Source: a virus. From it: 64,000 nucleotides of DNA. Under the pieces are notes generated by a model that searched no databases, had not been told where the DNA came from, and saw nothing but the letters and a program-made list of their open reading frames with translations. This document shows, piece after piece, positions 1-7,977 of this stretch. Within the stretch, counting starts at the first letter, position 1, and each line of letters starts with the position of its first letter. The position numbers and the translations under genes are program-made. The stretch is taken from positions 1-64,000 of IMG/VR virus record IMGVR_UViG_3300050821_017219; one strand, 5' to 3'.

Positions 1-14
1 TGAATCTTCGCCGT

Positions 15-41
15 TTGCGTCCGTCCAACAGACGTACGCAA
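15..41. other. Short stem-loop at left edge
   Basis: TTGCGT (15-20) pairs with ACGCAA (36-41) and CGTC (22-25) with GACG (31-34), with one C/T mismatch and a five-base loop. There is no T-run, so it is not a clear terminator. The first 73 bases hold no gene that I can see. Confidence 0.3.
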
Positions 42-73
42 GAGGCGGGCGAATCAACCGCAACGGTCAACGG

Positions 74-1279
74 ATGCCGCAACATCCGCGCAACGAAAGT
101 CGAGTCAATCACATGGCGAATCTCAACGCAGCATCGTCTCAATGGGCGTCGCGCCCGGCAGACGAACGATTCTGGAATCTCCGCGACATGAAAGCCGCTT
201 GCCTCGCAAGCCGCGCCGGTAGCAAAGTCGTCAAGGCTAAGTTTGGAAGCCTCCGCGCCGAAAACCGCGACGGTAGCCTCGTCGTCGTCGGTGACCGGGG
301 TGTGCCGGCTCACCTGACCCACTACGCCTTCGGCCAGTTCGCCGGGTCTGTCGGCGCGCCGGCCGGCTACTTGCGAGAATTGCCCCCGAGCATCGCGGCG
401 GATTGCCTCAACGTTGGCCTCGCGAAAGCGAGCGAGGAAAACAGGATCGATCGCGACCTGCTCTTTCATACCAATGGCCGTCTCACGCTTCGCGCGTCAC
501 TCAGTGAGCGATACGAGCGGGTGTGGGACTCGGAAGTCTGCGCCTACTTGGAAGGCCTGACCAATGAAGGCTGGAAGAATCCGGCCGGTCGAACTCCGGC
601 GATCCAAGGCGTCGAAAGCCGCGCCGCGACCGACGCTGACATCTTGCCAGGTCAGATCAATATTCACGTTGGCGATTCAATCTCGCCGGCCGGTCTGTAC
701 GCAAGTGATCACGACATGTTCGCCTTCCTGGTCGCGCCGGACCGCACCATCGGCAAGGGAAGTGACACGCTCATGCGCGGCGTTTTCGTCAGAAACAGCG
801 AAGTCGGTGACAGCAGCCTGGTCTTCACGTTCTTCCTCATGCAAGCGGTGTGTGGCAATCATATCGTGTGGGGTGCCGAAGGCGTTCACGAGGTCCGCGT
901 GCGTCACACGGGGGGCGATCCGATGCGAAAGGCGCTTCGCCAGTTCGAGGGAGAATTGCGGCGGTATTCGGATGCTGCGCCCGAGGAAGAGCGAATGATC
1001 GTCGCCGCGAAGTCGCTTCGTCTCGGCGCGAAAAAGGAAGACGTGTTGGATGCGCTCGTGAAGTATGCCAAAACGCATTCGATTCCGCTTTCGCGGCAAC
1101 GCCTCGCGGAGGGCTACGCAACGGCCGAGCGACACGTCGACTGGTATGGCGATCCGAACACCCTTTGGGCGAACGTCGCTGGGTTGACCGAAGCGTCGCA
1201 AACGGTCGGCTTCTCGGATGACCGGTCAACGATTGACCGCGCGGCGGGGAAGCTGCTGGACATGACGGCGGGTTTCTAA
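74..1279 (+). CDS. DUF932 family phage/plasmid-like protein
   Basis: A 401-residue protein matching the DUF932 (phage/plasmid-like, TIGR03299-type) family in length and in its central block, where a histidine-threonine-asparagine-glycine stretch leads into LRASLSERYERVWDSEV. The family occurs on phages and plasmids and its biochemical role is unknown. An in-frame ATG at 113 (protein starting MANLNAASS) is an equally possible start, since neither ATG has a clear ribosome-binding site. It is the largest gene at the head of a long rightward run of tiny genes, an early-region position. The family call is from recall of the conserved pattern; the function is not inferred. Confidence 0.8.
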   Translation: MPQHPRNESRVNHMANLNAASSQWASRPADERFWNLRDMKAACLASRAGSKVVKAKFGSLRAENRDGSLVVVGDRGVPAHLTHYAFGQFAGSVGAPAGYLRELPPSIAADCLNVGLAKASEENRIDRDLLFHTNGRLTLRASLSERYERVWDSEVCAYLEGLTNEGWKNPAGRTPAIQGVESRAATDADILPGQINIHVGDSISPAGLYASDHDMFAFLVAPDRTIGKGSDTLMRGVFVRNSEVGDSSLVFTFFLMQAVCGNHIVWGAEGVHEVRVRHTGGDPMRKALRQFEGELRRYSDAAPEEERMIVAAKSLRLGAKKEDVLDALVKYAKTHSIPLSRQRLAEGYATAERHVDWYGDPNTLWANVAGLTEASQTVGFSDDRSTIDRAAGKLLDMTAGF

Positions 1280-1297
1280 ACGAAAGGAGGTAGGCGA

Positions 1298-1418
1298 GCC
1301 GAGGGTTCAACCTTCGGCCGCCGCAATCAACATCCTGGAGGCTTTAGCGGTACGGGCTTCCGACCCTCTTTGTAGGGTCGTCCTAAGGGCCGACGACTTC
1401 GGGGTGTTGATTGCGGCG
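1298..1418 (+). ncRNA. Structured intergenic RNA candidate
   Basis: The gap between the DUF932 gene and the next gene folds strongly. A perfect 14-bp inverted repeat (1319-1332 with 1405-1418) encloses a perfect 7-bp hairpin (CGACCCT 1361-1367, AGGGTCG 1374-1380, six-base loop). A separate small hairpin lies at about 1298-1318. A strong AGGAGG at about 1284-1289 has no start codon at normal distance. It may be a small RNA, a 5' leader element controlling the downstream genes, or an RNA-processing signal. No known riboswitch or tRNA pattern is recognised. Confidence 0.45.
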
Positions 1419-1443
1419 AGGGAAGCCGCGGAGGGATGAGACG

Positions 1444-1689
1444 ATGTCAAAAGAGCTGGACAAGATTCTCGAAGCAGCCGCGATTGAATCGGCCGCCATC
1501 GAAACGCTACGCGATGACTTGAGCGCAGCCGAGAAGCGGCTCGACGCGTTGCGCGCGCAAGCGGAGAAGCAGTTGCAGGCCGACCTTGCGAAGCTGACGG
1601 GCAAGAAGACGCCGCCTAAGAATACGCACAAGCCTGCGAAGGCTGACGCCATCGATACCACCTACAATGAAGCGATGGCGCGGTCATGA
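1444..1689 (+). CDS. Small coiled-coil protein, unknown function
   Basis: An 81-residue protein. Residues 5-50 are a heptad-like, Ala/Glu/Leu-rich helix with strong coiled-coil character, followed by a Lys/Pro-rich linker. The ATG at 1444 is preferred over an upstream TTG because a GGAGGGATGAG ribosome-binding site lies just before it. It overlaps the next gene by ATGA. No family is recognised. Confidence 0.65.
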   Translation: MSKELDKILEAAAIESAAIETLRDDLSAAEKRLDALRAQAEKQLQADLAKLTGKKTPPKNTHKPAKADAIDTTYNEAMARS

Positions 1690-1880
1690 AAACGCGCCAA
1701 TACGAAGGCGTGACCTACTACCGGTACCGCCTCACGTTCAAGTCAACCGACGGCAAGCGCCATCGGGTGACGCACTGGTCGCCGGGCCATCCGTGGTTCA
1801 GCAGCGAAGTGACGCGCCGGCTCAACGATCGGAGTGACGTCGCCGAAGGGGCGCGCGTCGTCGTGGCGGGGCCGTCATGA
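1686..1880 (+). CDS. Hypothetical protein (64 aa)
   Basis: Starts in the ATGA overlap with the preceding stop and ends in the same kind of overlap with the next start, so it is translationally coupled in the early cluster. Basic and aromatic (RQYEGVTYYRYRLTF); no family recognised. Confidence 0.6.
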   Translation: MKTRQYEGVTYYRYRLTFKSTDGKRHRVTHWSPGHPWFSSEVTRRLNDRSDVAEGARVVVAGPS

Positions 1881-2092
1881 GCCGACGTAGCGCGCACGCG
1901 CAACATTGGCCCTTCACGGATAGCTCGGTAGCCGGTCTCGGCGTCCCTCCGCACAACGACAACGGTACGCCGATCATGACGCTGAGCTACGCGATGGATC
2001 GGTGGGCGTCCGATACGTTCGGGGGGCTCGGGATGGTCGAGTCGATGCTCCAAGAAGAGCGCTACATCAAAGCGAGAAAGGCCTCGCCATGA
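1877..2092 (+). CDS. Hypothetical protein (71 aa)
   Basis: Coupled by ATGA overlaps on both sides. Residues 35-60 look like an amphipathic segment; no signal peptide, membrane segment or known motif is seen. Confidence 0.55.
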   Translation: MSRRSAHAQHWPFTDSSVAGLGVPPHNDNGTPIMTLSYAMDRWASDTFGGLGMVESMLQEERYIKARKASP

Positions 2093-2283
2093 CCGCCTCA
2101 CGCCTCGGAGACGAGTGCTGCCCGGAATGTCACGGCGAAGCCGAAGTCTTTCTCGTCAAGTGGGATCGCCTCGTGAAGCGCTGCCGCGACTGTAGGCACA
2201 AGTGGCTCGAAGAAGTCGTGAGGCCCGCCGTCGAATTCGTCGGCCGCGGAGGTTGGGTCAGATTCAACTTGAAGGAGGGATGA
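2089..2283 (+). CDS. Zinc-ribbon mini-protein (64 aa)
   Basis: The start at 2089 lies in the ATGA overlap with the preceding gene. Two CxxC pairs (CPEC near residue 11 and CRDC near residue 34) with about 20 residues between them make a zinc ribbon, a fold used for nucleic-acid or protein binding. Short basic and aromatic segments follow. The role is unknown. Confidence 0.65.
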   Translation: MTASRLGDECCPECHGEAEVFLVKWDRLVKRCRDCRHKWLEEVVRPAVEFVGRGGWVRFNLKEG

Positions 2284-2486
2284 TGGCATCGGTAACGTTT
2301 TACAATGTCACAATCACGTATGATGTTGAAGGCAACGGGTCTCTCGTTGCGAAGGAGGCTTACCGCAAACTCTGCGAAGCGCTCTCCACGCTTGATCGGG
2401 TTGGTGCCCACGTCGAATGGGAGACGGATATCTATTCGATCAACAACGGCGAGCATCGCTCTACAGAGGAGCTTCGACGACGATGA
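2283..2486 (+). CDS. Hypothetical protein (67 aa)
   Basis: Two adjacent ATGs (2280, 2283) follow an AAGGAGGG ribosome-binding site; 2283 has the better spacing and a TGATG overlap. The small alpha/beta protein begins with a beta strand (ASVTFYNVTITYDV). No family recognised. Confidence 0.55.
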   Translation: MASVTFYNVTITYDVEGNGSLVAKEAYRKLCEALSTLDRVGAHVEWETDIYSINNGEHRSTEELRRR

Positions 2487-2671
2487 AACCGATAAAGAAG
2501 CCGATGATTCGCGACGGCTTCGGTGGTTGGACTGAAGCAAGCGGCGGAGCGCAACGATTCTGGCGAGTCTACAACGCCGACTATGCTTTGGCGTACCGCA
2601 GCTTCGCCGTCGTCGCCTCCGATGCGTCGAAGGTGCTCGGACCCACCCGAACCGGAAAGGCGGTTGACTGA
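2483..2671 (+). CDS. Hypothetical protein (62 aa)
   Basis: ATGA overlap with the preceding stop. The sequence is aromatic-rich in the middle (GGWTEASGGAQRFWRVYNADY). It is the last gene of the first coupled run, followed by a 171-base gap holding a long hairpin. Confidence 0.5.
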   Translation: MKPIKKPMIRDGFGGWTEASGGAQRFWRVYNADYALAYRSFAVVASDASKVLGPTRTGKAVD

Positions 2672-2710
2672 AAGCGATCACCGAAGCCTTCGCGGGTTTC
2701 GGCGTCGCTA

Positions 2711-2807
2711 GCAGCCGTCGAGCAGACCATCCCCAGCGAGCACGCCACCCTCCCCACATAGGCGCGCTCACTCATCCCCCCAGCTGGGACAACTGCTCGG
2801 CGGCTGC
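2711..2807 (+). ncRNA. Long intergenic hairpin, RNA candidate
   Basis: The 2672-2842 gap has no convincing gene but forms a long nested hairpin. A 15-base outer arm (2711-2725) pairs with 2793-2807 through 14 Watson-Crick pairs and one G-U. Inside it CCCAGC (2732-2737) pairs with GCTGGG (2783-2788), GAGC (2738-2741) with GCTC (2766-2769) and CGCC (2743-2746) with GGCG (2761-2764), leaving a 14-base apical loop. There is no T-tract, so this is not a simple terminator. It may be a small RNA or a processing site. Confidence 0.45.
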
Positions 2808-2842
2808 TTGCGGCGACTTCAAAAACGAAAGGAGAATCGACG

Positions 2843-3046
2843 ATGGATCGGATTAGAACATACAGCGTGAGTATCACCCGCAAAGATTTGCTAAGGATGC
2901 TCGAAGAGACCTTCGCCATCGGACCGGGCGAGGGAGAAGAGATTGAAGTGTCACCGCATTGCGGCGGCCACAATCAGATGCCTGATCAAGTGGTCGTGCG
3001 GGTGACTTTCTCCCGGCGGCCACCGCCGCTCGCCACCGAGACTTGA
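2843..3046 (+). CDS. Hypothetical protein (67 aa)
   Basis: A GAAAGGAGA ribosome-binding site precedes the ATG. A small alpha/beta protein with one acidic segment (GPGEGEEIEV). No family recognised. Confidence 0.55.
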   Translation: MDRIRTYSVSITRKDLLRMLEETFAIGPGEGEEIEVSPHCGGHNQMPDQVVVRVTFSRRPPPLATET

Positions 3047-3076
3047 CGGAGACGCCACCAAACCGCAAGCAGGCTC

Positions 3077-3082
3077 TACAAT
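3077..3082 (+). promoter_or_regulatory. Possible -10 element TACAAT
   Basis: TACAAT lies in the 61-base gap before the gene at 3108 with a normal-length leader and a GGAG ribosome-binding site downstream. A -35 at normal spacing is not obvious; a TTGACG lies 28 bases upstream. Confidence 0.3.
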
Positions 3083-3107
3083 ACACCTCAAACCGACGGA
3101 GAAGACG

Positions 3108-3572
3108 ATGGCATCGACAACCGCGACAACGACAACCGAGACGCTCTATAGCTGCACAATCCACCGCAACGGCCGCCAGCCGTTCGACTTGATCTCTCCC
3201 CAAACGGCCGTCGAAGTCGCGCACCTTCGCGAGACGCATCCAACCTGGCGCATCGAGGCGACGCCGATCATCCCGATCAACAGCGTCGGCAACAAGCGCA
3301 AGCCGAACGCCTACAGTCGCGCGCTCGTCGCCGTCTCGGACCTCTTCAGCCACGCGGGGGAGACCGGCGACGTGGAGCTGCAAGCGCGCGCCGGCAAGGC
3401 CATCGCGGCGCTGCTCAAGAACAGCGGCTTGTCGGCCGATGATGAGCTGCCGAGCTCGACGAAAATGAAGACGGCGCCGCCGAATGGGCCGCAGCAGCCG
3501 TCGCGGCGTTTTGCTTCATTCGAGGCGGACATCTTCACCGATACGACGATGCCGGGGTTGGGCAAGCGATGA
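3108..3572 (+). CDS. Hypothetical protein (154 aa)
   Basis: Starts after a CGGAGAAG ribosome-binding site. Residues 1-14 are almost all Thr, Ala and Ser. Residues 15-60 look like a small beta domain, 70-110 are helical, and the C-terminus is Pro/Lys/Ser-rich and probably disordered. No known motif. Confidence 0.6.
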   Translation: MASTTATTTTETLYSCTIHRNGRQPFDLISPQTAVEVAHLRETHPTWRIEATPIIPINSVGNKRKPNAYSRALVAVSDLFSHAGETGDVELQARAGKAIAALLKNSGLSADDELPSSTKMKTAPPNGPQQPSRRFASFEADIFTDTTMPGLGKR

Positions 3573-3700
3573 GACGCTTCGTTATTGACTTCGCCGTCGC
3601 AATCATCGTCGTCTCTGTTTGTTTCGGAGTCGTCGCTGCTCGAAACAAAATCGCATCGATGCCCGAGACGCGCCACTTCGACGCCGGCAGTAGCGACTGA
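3569..3700 (+). CDS. Small single-TM protein (43 aa)
   Basis: ATGA overlap with the preceding gene. Residues 4-24 (VIDFAVAIIVVSVCFGVVAA) form one membrane segment between an Arg-containing N-terminus and a polar tail. Its place next to another tiny TM peptide suggests an envelope role. Confidence 0.5.
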   Translation: MRRFVIDFAVAIIVVSVCFGVVAARNKIASMPETRHFDAGSSD

Positions 3701-3702
3701 AC

Positions 3703-3786
3703 GTGACCGCGAGTGACGCCATCTTCGTCTTCTGGTGCCTTCTCGCTGCTGCTCTACTCGTCGACCACTTCAAACGCCATCACTGA
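3703..3786 (+). CDS. Very small TM peptide (27 aa)
   Basis: A GTG-started frame two bases after the preceding stop encodes a hydrophobic segment (AIFVFWCLLAAALLV) followed by a basic His/Lys/Arg tail. The small size makes this uncertain, but composition and packing fit a real membrane peptide. Confidence 0.35.
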   Translation: MTASDAIFVFWCLLAAALLVDHFKRHH

Positions 3787-3793
3787 GGTTCCA

Positions 3794-3991
3794 ATGATTG
3801 ATTTCGATACGCCAGAGGAAGGAAGTGTGTGGGCGCAAGCGATGGCGAGCGCTATCACTTATGCGGCGGCGCTTCGCGGCAAAATCGACAGTCAAGTTTT
3901 ACATGATGATGTCTACACCATCGCCGATGACGCCGTCGTCGCCTTCCGTAAGCGCGATGCTACTCGACGGCAACGTAACGAAAGCCGATGA
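3794..3991 (+). CDS. Hypothetical protein (65 aa)
   Basis: The ATG at 3794 follows a weak GAGG site seven bases after the preceding stop and is preferred to an upstream frame start that would overlap the TM peptide. An acidic helical protein with a basic C-terminus; no family. Confidence 0.5.
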   Translation: MIDFDTPEEGSVWAQAMASAITYAAALRGKIDSQVLHDDVYTIADDAVVAFRKRDATRRQRNESR

Positions 3992-4392
3992 TGGCGCGCC
4001 CTGAGCATCGCGACTGCATCGCTCCCCCCGCACCGCGCCGCGGGCTGCTCCGGCTGCTTCGCCGATCGAAGGCGACGCTGATTCCCAAGCCGATGCCGCC
4101 GTCGAAGAAGTGGCGCGACATTGAAGAGACCGCCGTCGATACCGTCAGACCAGGCGTCAGATTGAAGGAAGAAAAGGGTATGCAGTTCGAAGTCTGCGAG
4201 GTCAAGTCAAACGATCGAATCGGTATCGTCGAAGGCGACAATTATGTTACGGCGGCGCTATCTGCGGCTTCGATGTTCTTCAACAAGCAAACGGCGCGTC
4301 GCGAGACGGGCTGGGGTGGGCAGCCGGGGGTGTTCGCCGCGTTCGATTTGGATGAGGAGAAAACCGTCAACTTTTTGTTGAGGCAGCTATGA
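3988..4392 (+). CDS. Hypothetical protein (134 aa)
   Basis: Starts at ATGATGG overlapping the preceding stop; the second ATG (3991) is an alternative. Residues 1-45 are basic and Pro-rich and the remainder is a compact alpha/beta region. No family recognised; coupled at both ends. Confidence 0.6.
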   Translation: MMARPEHRDCIAPPAPRRGLLRLLRRSKATLIPKPMPPSKKWRDIEETAVDTVRPGVRLKEEKGMQFEVCEVKSNDRIGIVEGDNYVTAALSAASMFFNKQTARRETGWGGQPGVFAAFDLDEEKTVNFLLRQL

Positions 4393-4598
4393 GCAAACGG
4401 AGCGCGATCATCGTAGCCGCGACCGTCGAAGTGCAGTGCCCGTACTGCGGAGATCCGCAACCCTCGCCAGACAACGGGTCGCACGCGTGGATGCCCTCGC
4501 AGATAGTAACGTTGCAGGGGCCGCGGGTCTGCGTTTCATGCGAAGAGCAGTTCATTCTACATACCCAAAGTCGCGTTAGCGTAGAGAAGCAACTATGA
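4389..4598 (+). CDS. Zinc-finger mini-protein (69 aa)
   Basis: Two CxxC knuckles (CPYC near residue 17 and CVSC near residue 48) predict one zinc-binding site in a beta-rich protein. ATGA overlaps at both ends. The target is unknown. Confidence 0.6.
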   Translation: MSKRSAIIVAATVEVQCPYCGDPQPSPDNGSHAWMPSQIVTLQGPRVCVSCEEQFILHTQSRVSVEKQL

Positions 4599-5089
4599 GC
4601 AAGCACCACACCTACGCCGGGGAAGCGACTCACCATCACACCGATGGCTCGATTCATCGCTTTACGCCAGCGAAAAATTCGAGACTGAAGACGTATCACG
4701 AAGCGGTTCGCGAGAATCCAACGACTCGCCTCAGTAGCGGCGGTCTCTCGGCGCGTCTTTTCGTCGGCCTCAACGTCGGACAGAAGCGCGGCTACACCGT
4801 CGATGACGTCGTCGAGATCGTCTGGAAGGTTCGCAAGAAACAGAAGCGCAGCGGCGATGCTTCAATCCTAGCGCAGAAGGGCATCTACGAAGACCGCTCG
4901 GGCAAGCGCGTGACGGAGCCTTCGGTTCAAATAATCATCATCGACTTCTCCGGTGCGGCGAAGGATGTCTTCACGTCGGAGATGGAAGGGTTGGCCGAAA
5001 CGCTTTGCAAGCAGATGAAACAAGAGACGGTCATTCTCGAAATCCAGAAGCGTGGCGTCGTCGAAGACGTCTACTCGGTGACGGCATGA
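4595..5089 (+). CDS. Hypothetical alpha/beta protein (164 aa)
   Basis: Residues 1-20 contain a His cluster (HHHTDGSIH). Residues 55-164 look like a compact alpha/beta domain with a hydrophobic strand (VQIIIIDF) followed by a long helix and a final strand. It resembles a small Rossmann-like or regulatory fold, but no catalytic motif can be named. Coupled by ATGA on both sides. Confidence 0.6.
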   Translation: MSKHHTYAGEATHHHTDGSIHRFTPAKNSRLKTYHEAVRENPTTRLSSGGLSARLFVGLNVGQKRGYTVDDVVEIVWKVRKKQKRSGDASILAQKGIYEDRSGKRVTEPSVQIIIIDFSGAAKDVFTSEMEGLAETLCKQMKQETVILEIQKRGVVEDVYSVTA

Positions 5090-5307
5090 AGCGGCGACGC
5101 GGCTATGGTTTGAAAAATCGTCGCGATTCGTCTTGCGTCGAAGCGGCGACTTGCGAAGTCTGCGAAGCCGTCGAGGCAACGCCCGGCGACTTTAGCTGTC
5201 TCGAAGGGTTTCTCGTCTGCGAGAGATGCGCAACGAATTCGTCAAAGTTGAAAACGATGCGCAAGAAGGCTGATGCAACATCTCAAAAAGAAAGAGAGTC
5301 GCCATGA
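5086..5307 (+). CDS. Cys-rich zinc-finger protein (73 aa)
   Basis: Begins in an ATGA overlap with a strongly basic N-terminus (KRRRGYGLKNRR), then CEVC and CERC pairs that predict a zinc ribbon, and a Lys-rich tail. This fits a small nucleic-acid-binding protein. Confidence 0.6.
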   Translation: MKRRRGYGLKNRRDSSCVEAATCEVCEAVEATPGDFSCLEGFLVCERCATNSSKLKTMRKKADATSQKERESP

Positions 5308-5546
5308 AGTGGATCCGCACCACCGACGGCGACAAGGCGCACGCCATCTTCAAACGCCACGACGATAAAACAGTATGTGGAATTCGATTGCGTCACGCGG
5401 CAACGATTGTTTCACCTGCCGAAGACAATCGCTGCGAAAATTGCGATCATGAATGGCGGCGACAGGCGAGGAAGAATAAACCGAAGGCGAAGCCGTCGAA
5501 TGATTATACATCGCGGTTTACCTTTCGCGATTGGGAGGAGTCATGA
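5304..5546 (+). CDS. Hypothetical Cys-containing protein (80 aa)
   Basis: The ATG overlaps the preceding stop; a GAAAGAGAG ribosome-binding site is upstream. Contains HAIFKRHDDKTVCGI and CENC about 20 residues apart, a possible half-zinc site seen in small phage proteins. Basic C-terminus. Confidence 0.55.
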   Translation: MKWIRTTDGDKAHAIFKRHDDKTVCGIRLRHAATIVSPAEDNRCENCDHEWRRQARKNKPKAKPSNDYTSRFTFRDWEES

Positions 5547-5806
5547 CGGCGACACGCAACACCGACGAGCGTTTCGCAATCCGGACTCTCGTCGACAACC
5601 GCGAGAATGGGCTTTCGTTGGCCATCTCATTTTTCTTCAATACCATCGTGACGGCTGACGATATAAAAGCAATCTATTCTGGCCGACCAGTCGACGACGA
5701 AAAATGGTCGATTGTGAAACGCGTTTTGAAAGAGCGGCTTGCGAAGGATCCGTCGGCCGAAGAGGTGCGGGCGACGCTCGACCGGGCGATGAAGGAGCAG
5801 CGATGA
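5543..5806 (+). CDS. Hypothetical helical protein (87 aa)
   Basis: The start at 5543 is supported by GGGAGGAG upstream and an ATGA overlap. Mostly helical with a charged C-terminal half; no motif. Confidence 0.6.
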   Translation: MTATRNTDERFAIRTLVDNRENGLSLAISFFFNTIVTADDIKAIYSGRPVDDEKWSIVKRVLKERLAKDPSAEEVRATLDRAMKEQR

Positions 5807-6021
5807 GCGAAGGCGCATTCAAAGGCCGACCACCGGATCTGATCCTGAAGGCCAAATCGAAGGCGAGTGGTGGCGGACGCCGCATCGGAGCCGGCTGGGT
5901 CAACGACAACGGTAAGTTAGGGCAGACCGTCTCGATTCAACTCGACACTTGCGTCACCATCTCGTGGAACGACGACGTCTTTCTTCTGCTTGTCCCCTCG
6001 AAGGAAGAGGCGAGAGAATGA
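5803..6021 (+). CDS. Hypothetical protein (72 aa)
   Basis: ATGA overlaps at both ends and an AAGGAGC ribosome-binding site. Basic Gly-rich N-terminal half, then beta strands (TVSIQLDTCVTISW). No family. Confidence 0.55.
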   Translation: MSEGAFKGRPPDLILKAKSKASGGGRRIGAGWVNDNGKLGQTVSIQLDTCVTISWNDDVFLLLVPSKEEARE

Positions 6022-6233
6022 TTCGCACACCTCCGCCCGACGGCAACAACGACGAGCTCATCAACGCCTGCGAAAAAGCACGCCGTCTTTTAGAGCTACT
6101 GTCTGAGCTGGTCGACGAGTCGCAGCGCGTCTGTCCGCACCCACTCGAGCATCGCCGCAGAGCGCATTTTACAGCATCTAACGATACGCCGTGGTGTCGC
6201 CTATGCCACAAGAAGCTACTGGAGGTGCCGTGA
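6018..6233 (+). CDS. Small Cys/His protein (71 aa)
   Basis: A helical N-terminal half is followed by a possible zinc site made of CPH, EHR and CRLC. It overlaps the SNF2 gene by GTGA, so the two are probably translated together. Confidence 0.55.
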   Translation: MIRTPPPDGNNDELINACEKARRLLELLSELVDESQRVCPHPLEHRRRAHFTASNDTPWCRLCHKKLLEVP

Positions 6234-7840
6234 TTCGCATCAGCCATCGCGGCGGCCCCCTCTACGCGTTGGTCGGCCCGTGGAATGAAACCGTCAAAGA
6301 CGTCTGCAAGTCGACGCCGGGAATGCAGTGGCAGCCTATACAACGCGCGTGGGTCGGCTACAGCGACGCCGTTGATTGTGTATCGACGCGTCTGCGAAAC
6401 GAAGGCGTCGAAGTCGCAGGCGACATCAAAATCGATTCGTCTAAAGACGTATCGACATTCGCCATCTGCTACGAAAGCTTGCGCGATTATCAGCGAACTG
6501 GTGTCGAATTCTTGGTCGATCATGCGCGCGAGGGCTGCATCCTCGCCGACGATATGGCGCTCGGGAAGACGATCCAATCGATTCGCGCCGCTCGCGCCTT
6601 CAAAGATAAGACGGTCGTTGTCTGCCCGTCGTTCGTCAAGAATCACTGGCTGGACGAGCTGAAGAAGTGGTGGCCATCGGCAACGACGCGAATTCTTTCA
6701 GGCGTCAAAACAACTGACATCATCGATAACTCCGTCGATGTCGTCATCGTCAACTACGACATACTACACGCGTGGCTTCCGACGCTCATCGTATGGCAGG
6801 CGAAGACGCTCATCGTCGACGAGCTGCATTATCTGATGACGCCGTCGTCACGACGAACGAACGCCGCACGCGACTTGGCGCGAACCTGCCAACAGCGCAT
6901 CGGCTTGACTGGCACACCCAAACCGAGTCACGTCAAGAATCTTTGGGCGGCCGTCGATGTCTTATCCGAAAGCCGCTTCGGCAAAACCTTCTTCGGCTTT
7001 GGCCTTCGCTACTGCAACGGTCATCAAGTCTCGATTGACATATTTCAGGAGGGTATCAAAGCGACACGCAACGTTTGGGATTTTTCCGGTAGCAGTCACG
7101 AAGATGAATTACGTCATCGCCTCTCGTTCTTCATGCTTCGCCGTCTGAAGTCAGAAGTGTCTATTCAATTGCCGGCGGTGACGCGTCAGATCATCGAAGT
7201 GGAAGTCAAGGCGCCAAAGTTTTCGCTATCGAAATCGCTGCAGTCTGATCGCGCGTTGCGGAAGGCGCTCGACATCGCAGCAGACCAAAAAATCCCACAA
7301 GCCATCGATTTGGTCAGAAGCTACGTCGAGTCTGGTCGCAAAGTCGTCTGCTTCGGCTACCGCAAAGCCATCGCAGCGGCAATCGCCGAAGGCGTCAGGC
7401 AACATCTAAAATCAAAAATAGAAGTTGTTACCGGCGACATCGACGTCAAAAAACGGTTGGCCATCGTCGCATCGCAGCCTGACTTACTTTGCGCAACGAT
7501 GGATTCGCTAGGCGTCGGGGTGAGCCTCGCCTACGCCGACGTCGGCATCTTCGTCGAGTTGCATTACACCCCGTCGACGCTTATGCAGTGCGAAGCGCGT
7601 ATCCCACGGTCCGACTCGAAGGCGAGCAACGTCTTGATCGTCTACTTGATCGCGCGTGGAACCGCCGATGACATCATCAAACGAATCGTCATCTCGAAGA
7701 TGGCGATCGACGAGAAGATCATCGGCAAGTCGACGTCGAAACTTTTCGACGAATTGAATGCGGCGGCGTCGGTGTCCGTCTCAGAGAAGATGCGCAAACT
7801 TTACGAGAGACTTCTCGAGCAAGACGAGGATGCAGCATGA
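6230..7840 (+). CDS. SNF2-family DEAD-like helicase/translocase
   Basis: A 536-residue SF2 ATPase of the SNF2 group. Residues 10-60 resemble the short HARP-like region of SMARCAL1-type bacterial proteins (PGMQWQPIQRAW). Walker A is ADDMALGKT (about 106-114; usual form DEMGLGKT), Walker B is DELH (197-200), motif III is LTGTP (226-230) and the motif VI region reads QCEARIPRSDSK (about 452-463). Such proteins translocate on DNA and remodel forks or remove bound proteins; phage versions may act like T4 UvsW. The GTG at 6230 is chosen for the GTGA overlap and the GGAGG just upstream, against a longer frame from 6191. All helicase motifs are present. Confidence 0.9.
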   Translation: MIRISHRGGPLYALVGPWNETVKDVCKSTPGMQWQPIQRAWVGYSDAVDCVSTRLRNEGVEVAGDIKIDSSKDVSTFAICYESLRDYQRTGVEFLVDHAREGCILADDMALGKTIQSIRAARAFKDKTVVVCPSFVKNHWLDELKKWWPSATTRILSGVKTTDIIDNSVDVVIVNYDILHAWLPTLIVWQAKTLIVDELHYLMTPSSRRTNAARDLARTCQQRIGLTGTPKPSHVKNLWAAVDVLSESRFGKTFFGFGLRYCNGHQVSIDIFQEGIKATRNVWDFSGSSHEDELRHRLSFFMLRRLKSEVSIQLPAVTRQIIEVEVKAPKFSLSKSLQSDRALRKALDIAADQKIPQAIDLVRSYVESGRKVVCFGYRKAIAAAIAEGVRQHLKSKIEVVTGDIDVKKRLAIVASQPDLLCATMDSLGVGVSLAYADVGIFVELHYTPSTLMQCEARIPRSDSKASNVLIVYLIARGTADDIIKRIVISKMAIDEKIIGKSTSKLFDELNAAASVSVSEKMRKLYERLLEQDEDAA

Positions 7841-7977
7841 GCTACCGCCAGAAATGCGCCGGTCGTCGGATGCGCCGAAGGCTACGCGAGCGTCTCTGGT
7901 TCATCCGTAACGGCTGGACATTCGTCTACTACGACATCGCCGACGCATGCTACTGGAGCAAAGGCAAAGGCAAATGA
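7837..7977 (+). CDS. Small basic protein (46 aa)
   Basis: Starts in an ATGA overlap with the SNF2 gene and ends in one with the next gene. Very Arg-rich residues 1-24 are followed by an aromatic segment (WTFVYYDIADACYW). No family. Confidence 0.5.
   Translation: MSYRQKCAGRRMRRRLRERLWFIRNGWTFVYYDIADACYWSKGKGK

Noticed and set aside
1282-1290. Strong AGGAGG after the DUF932 stop as a ribosome-binding site
   Set aside because: No start codon opens a frame at usable distance; the gene at 1444 has its own site. Kept as part of the structured RNA.
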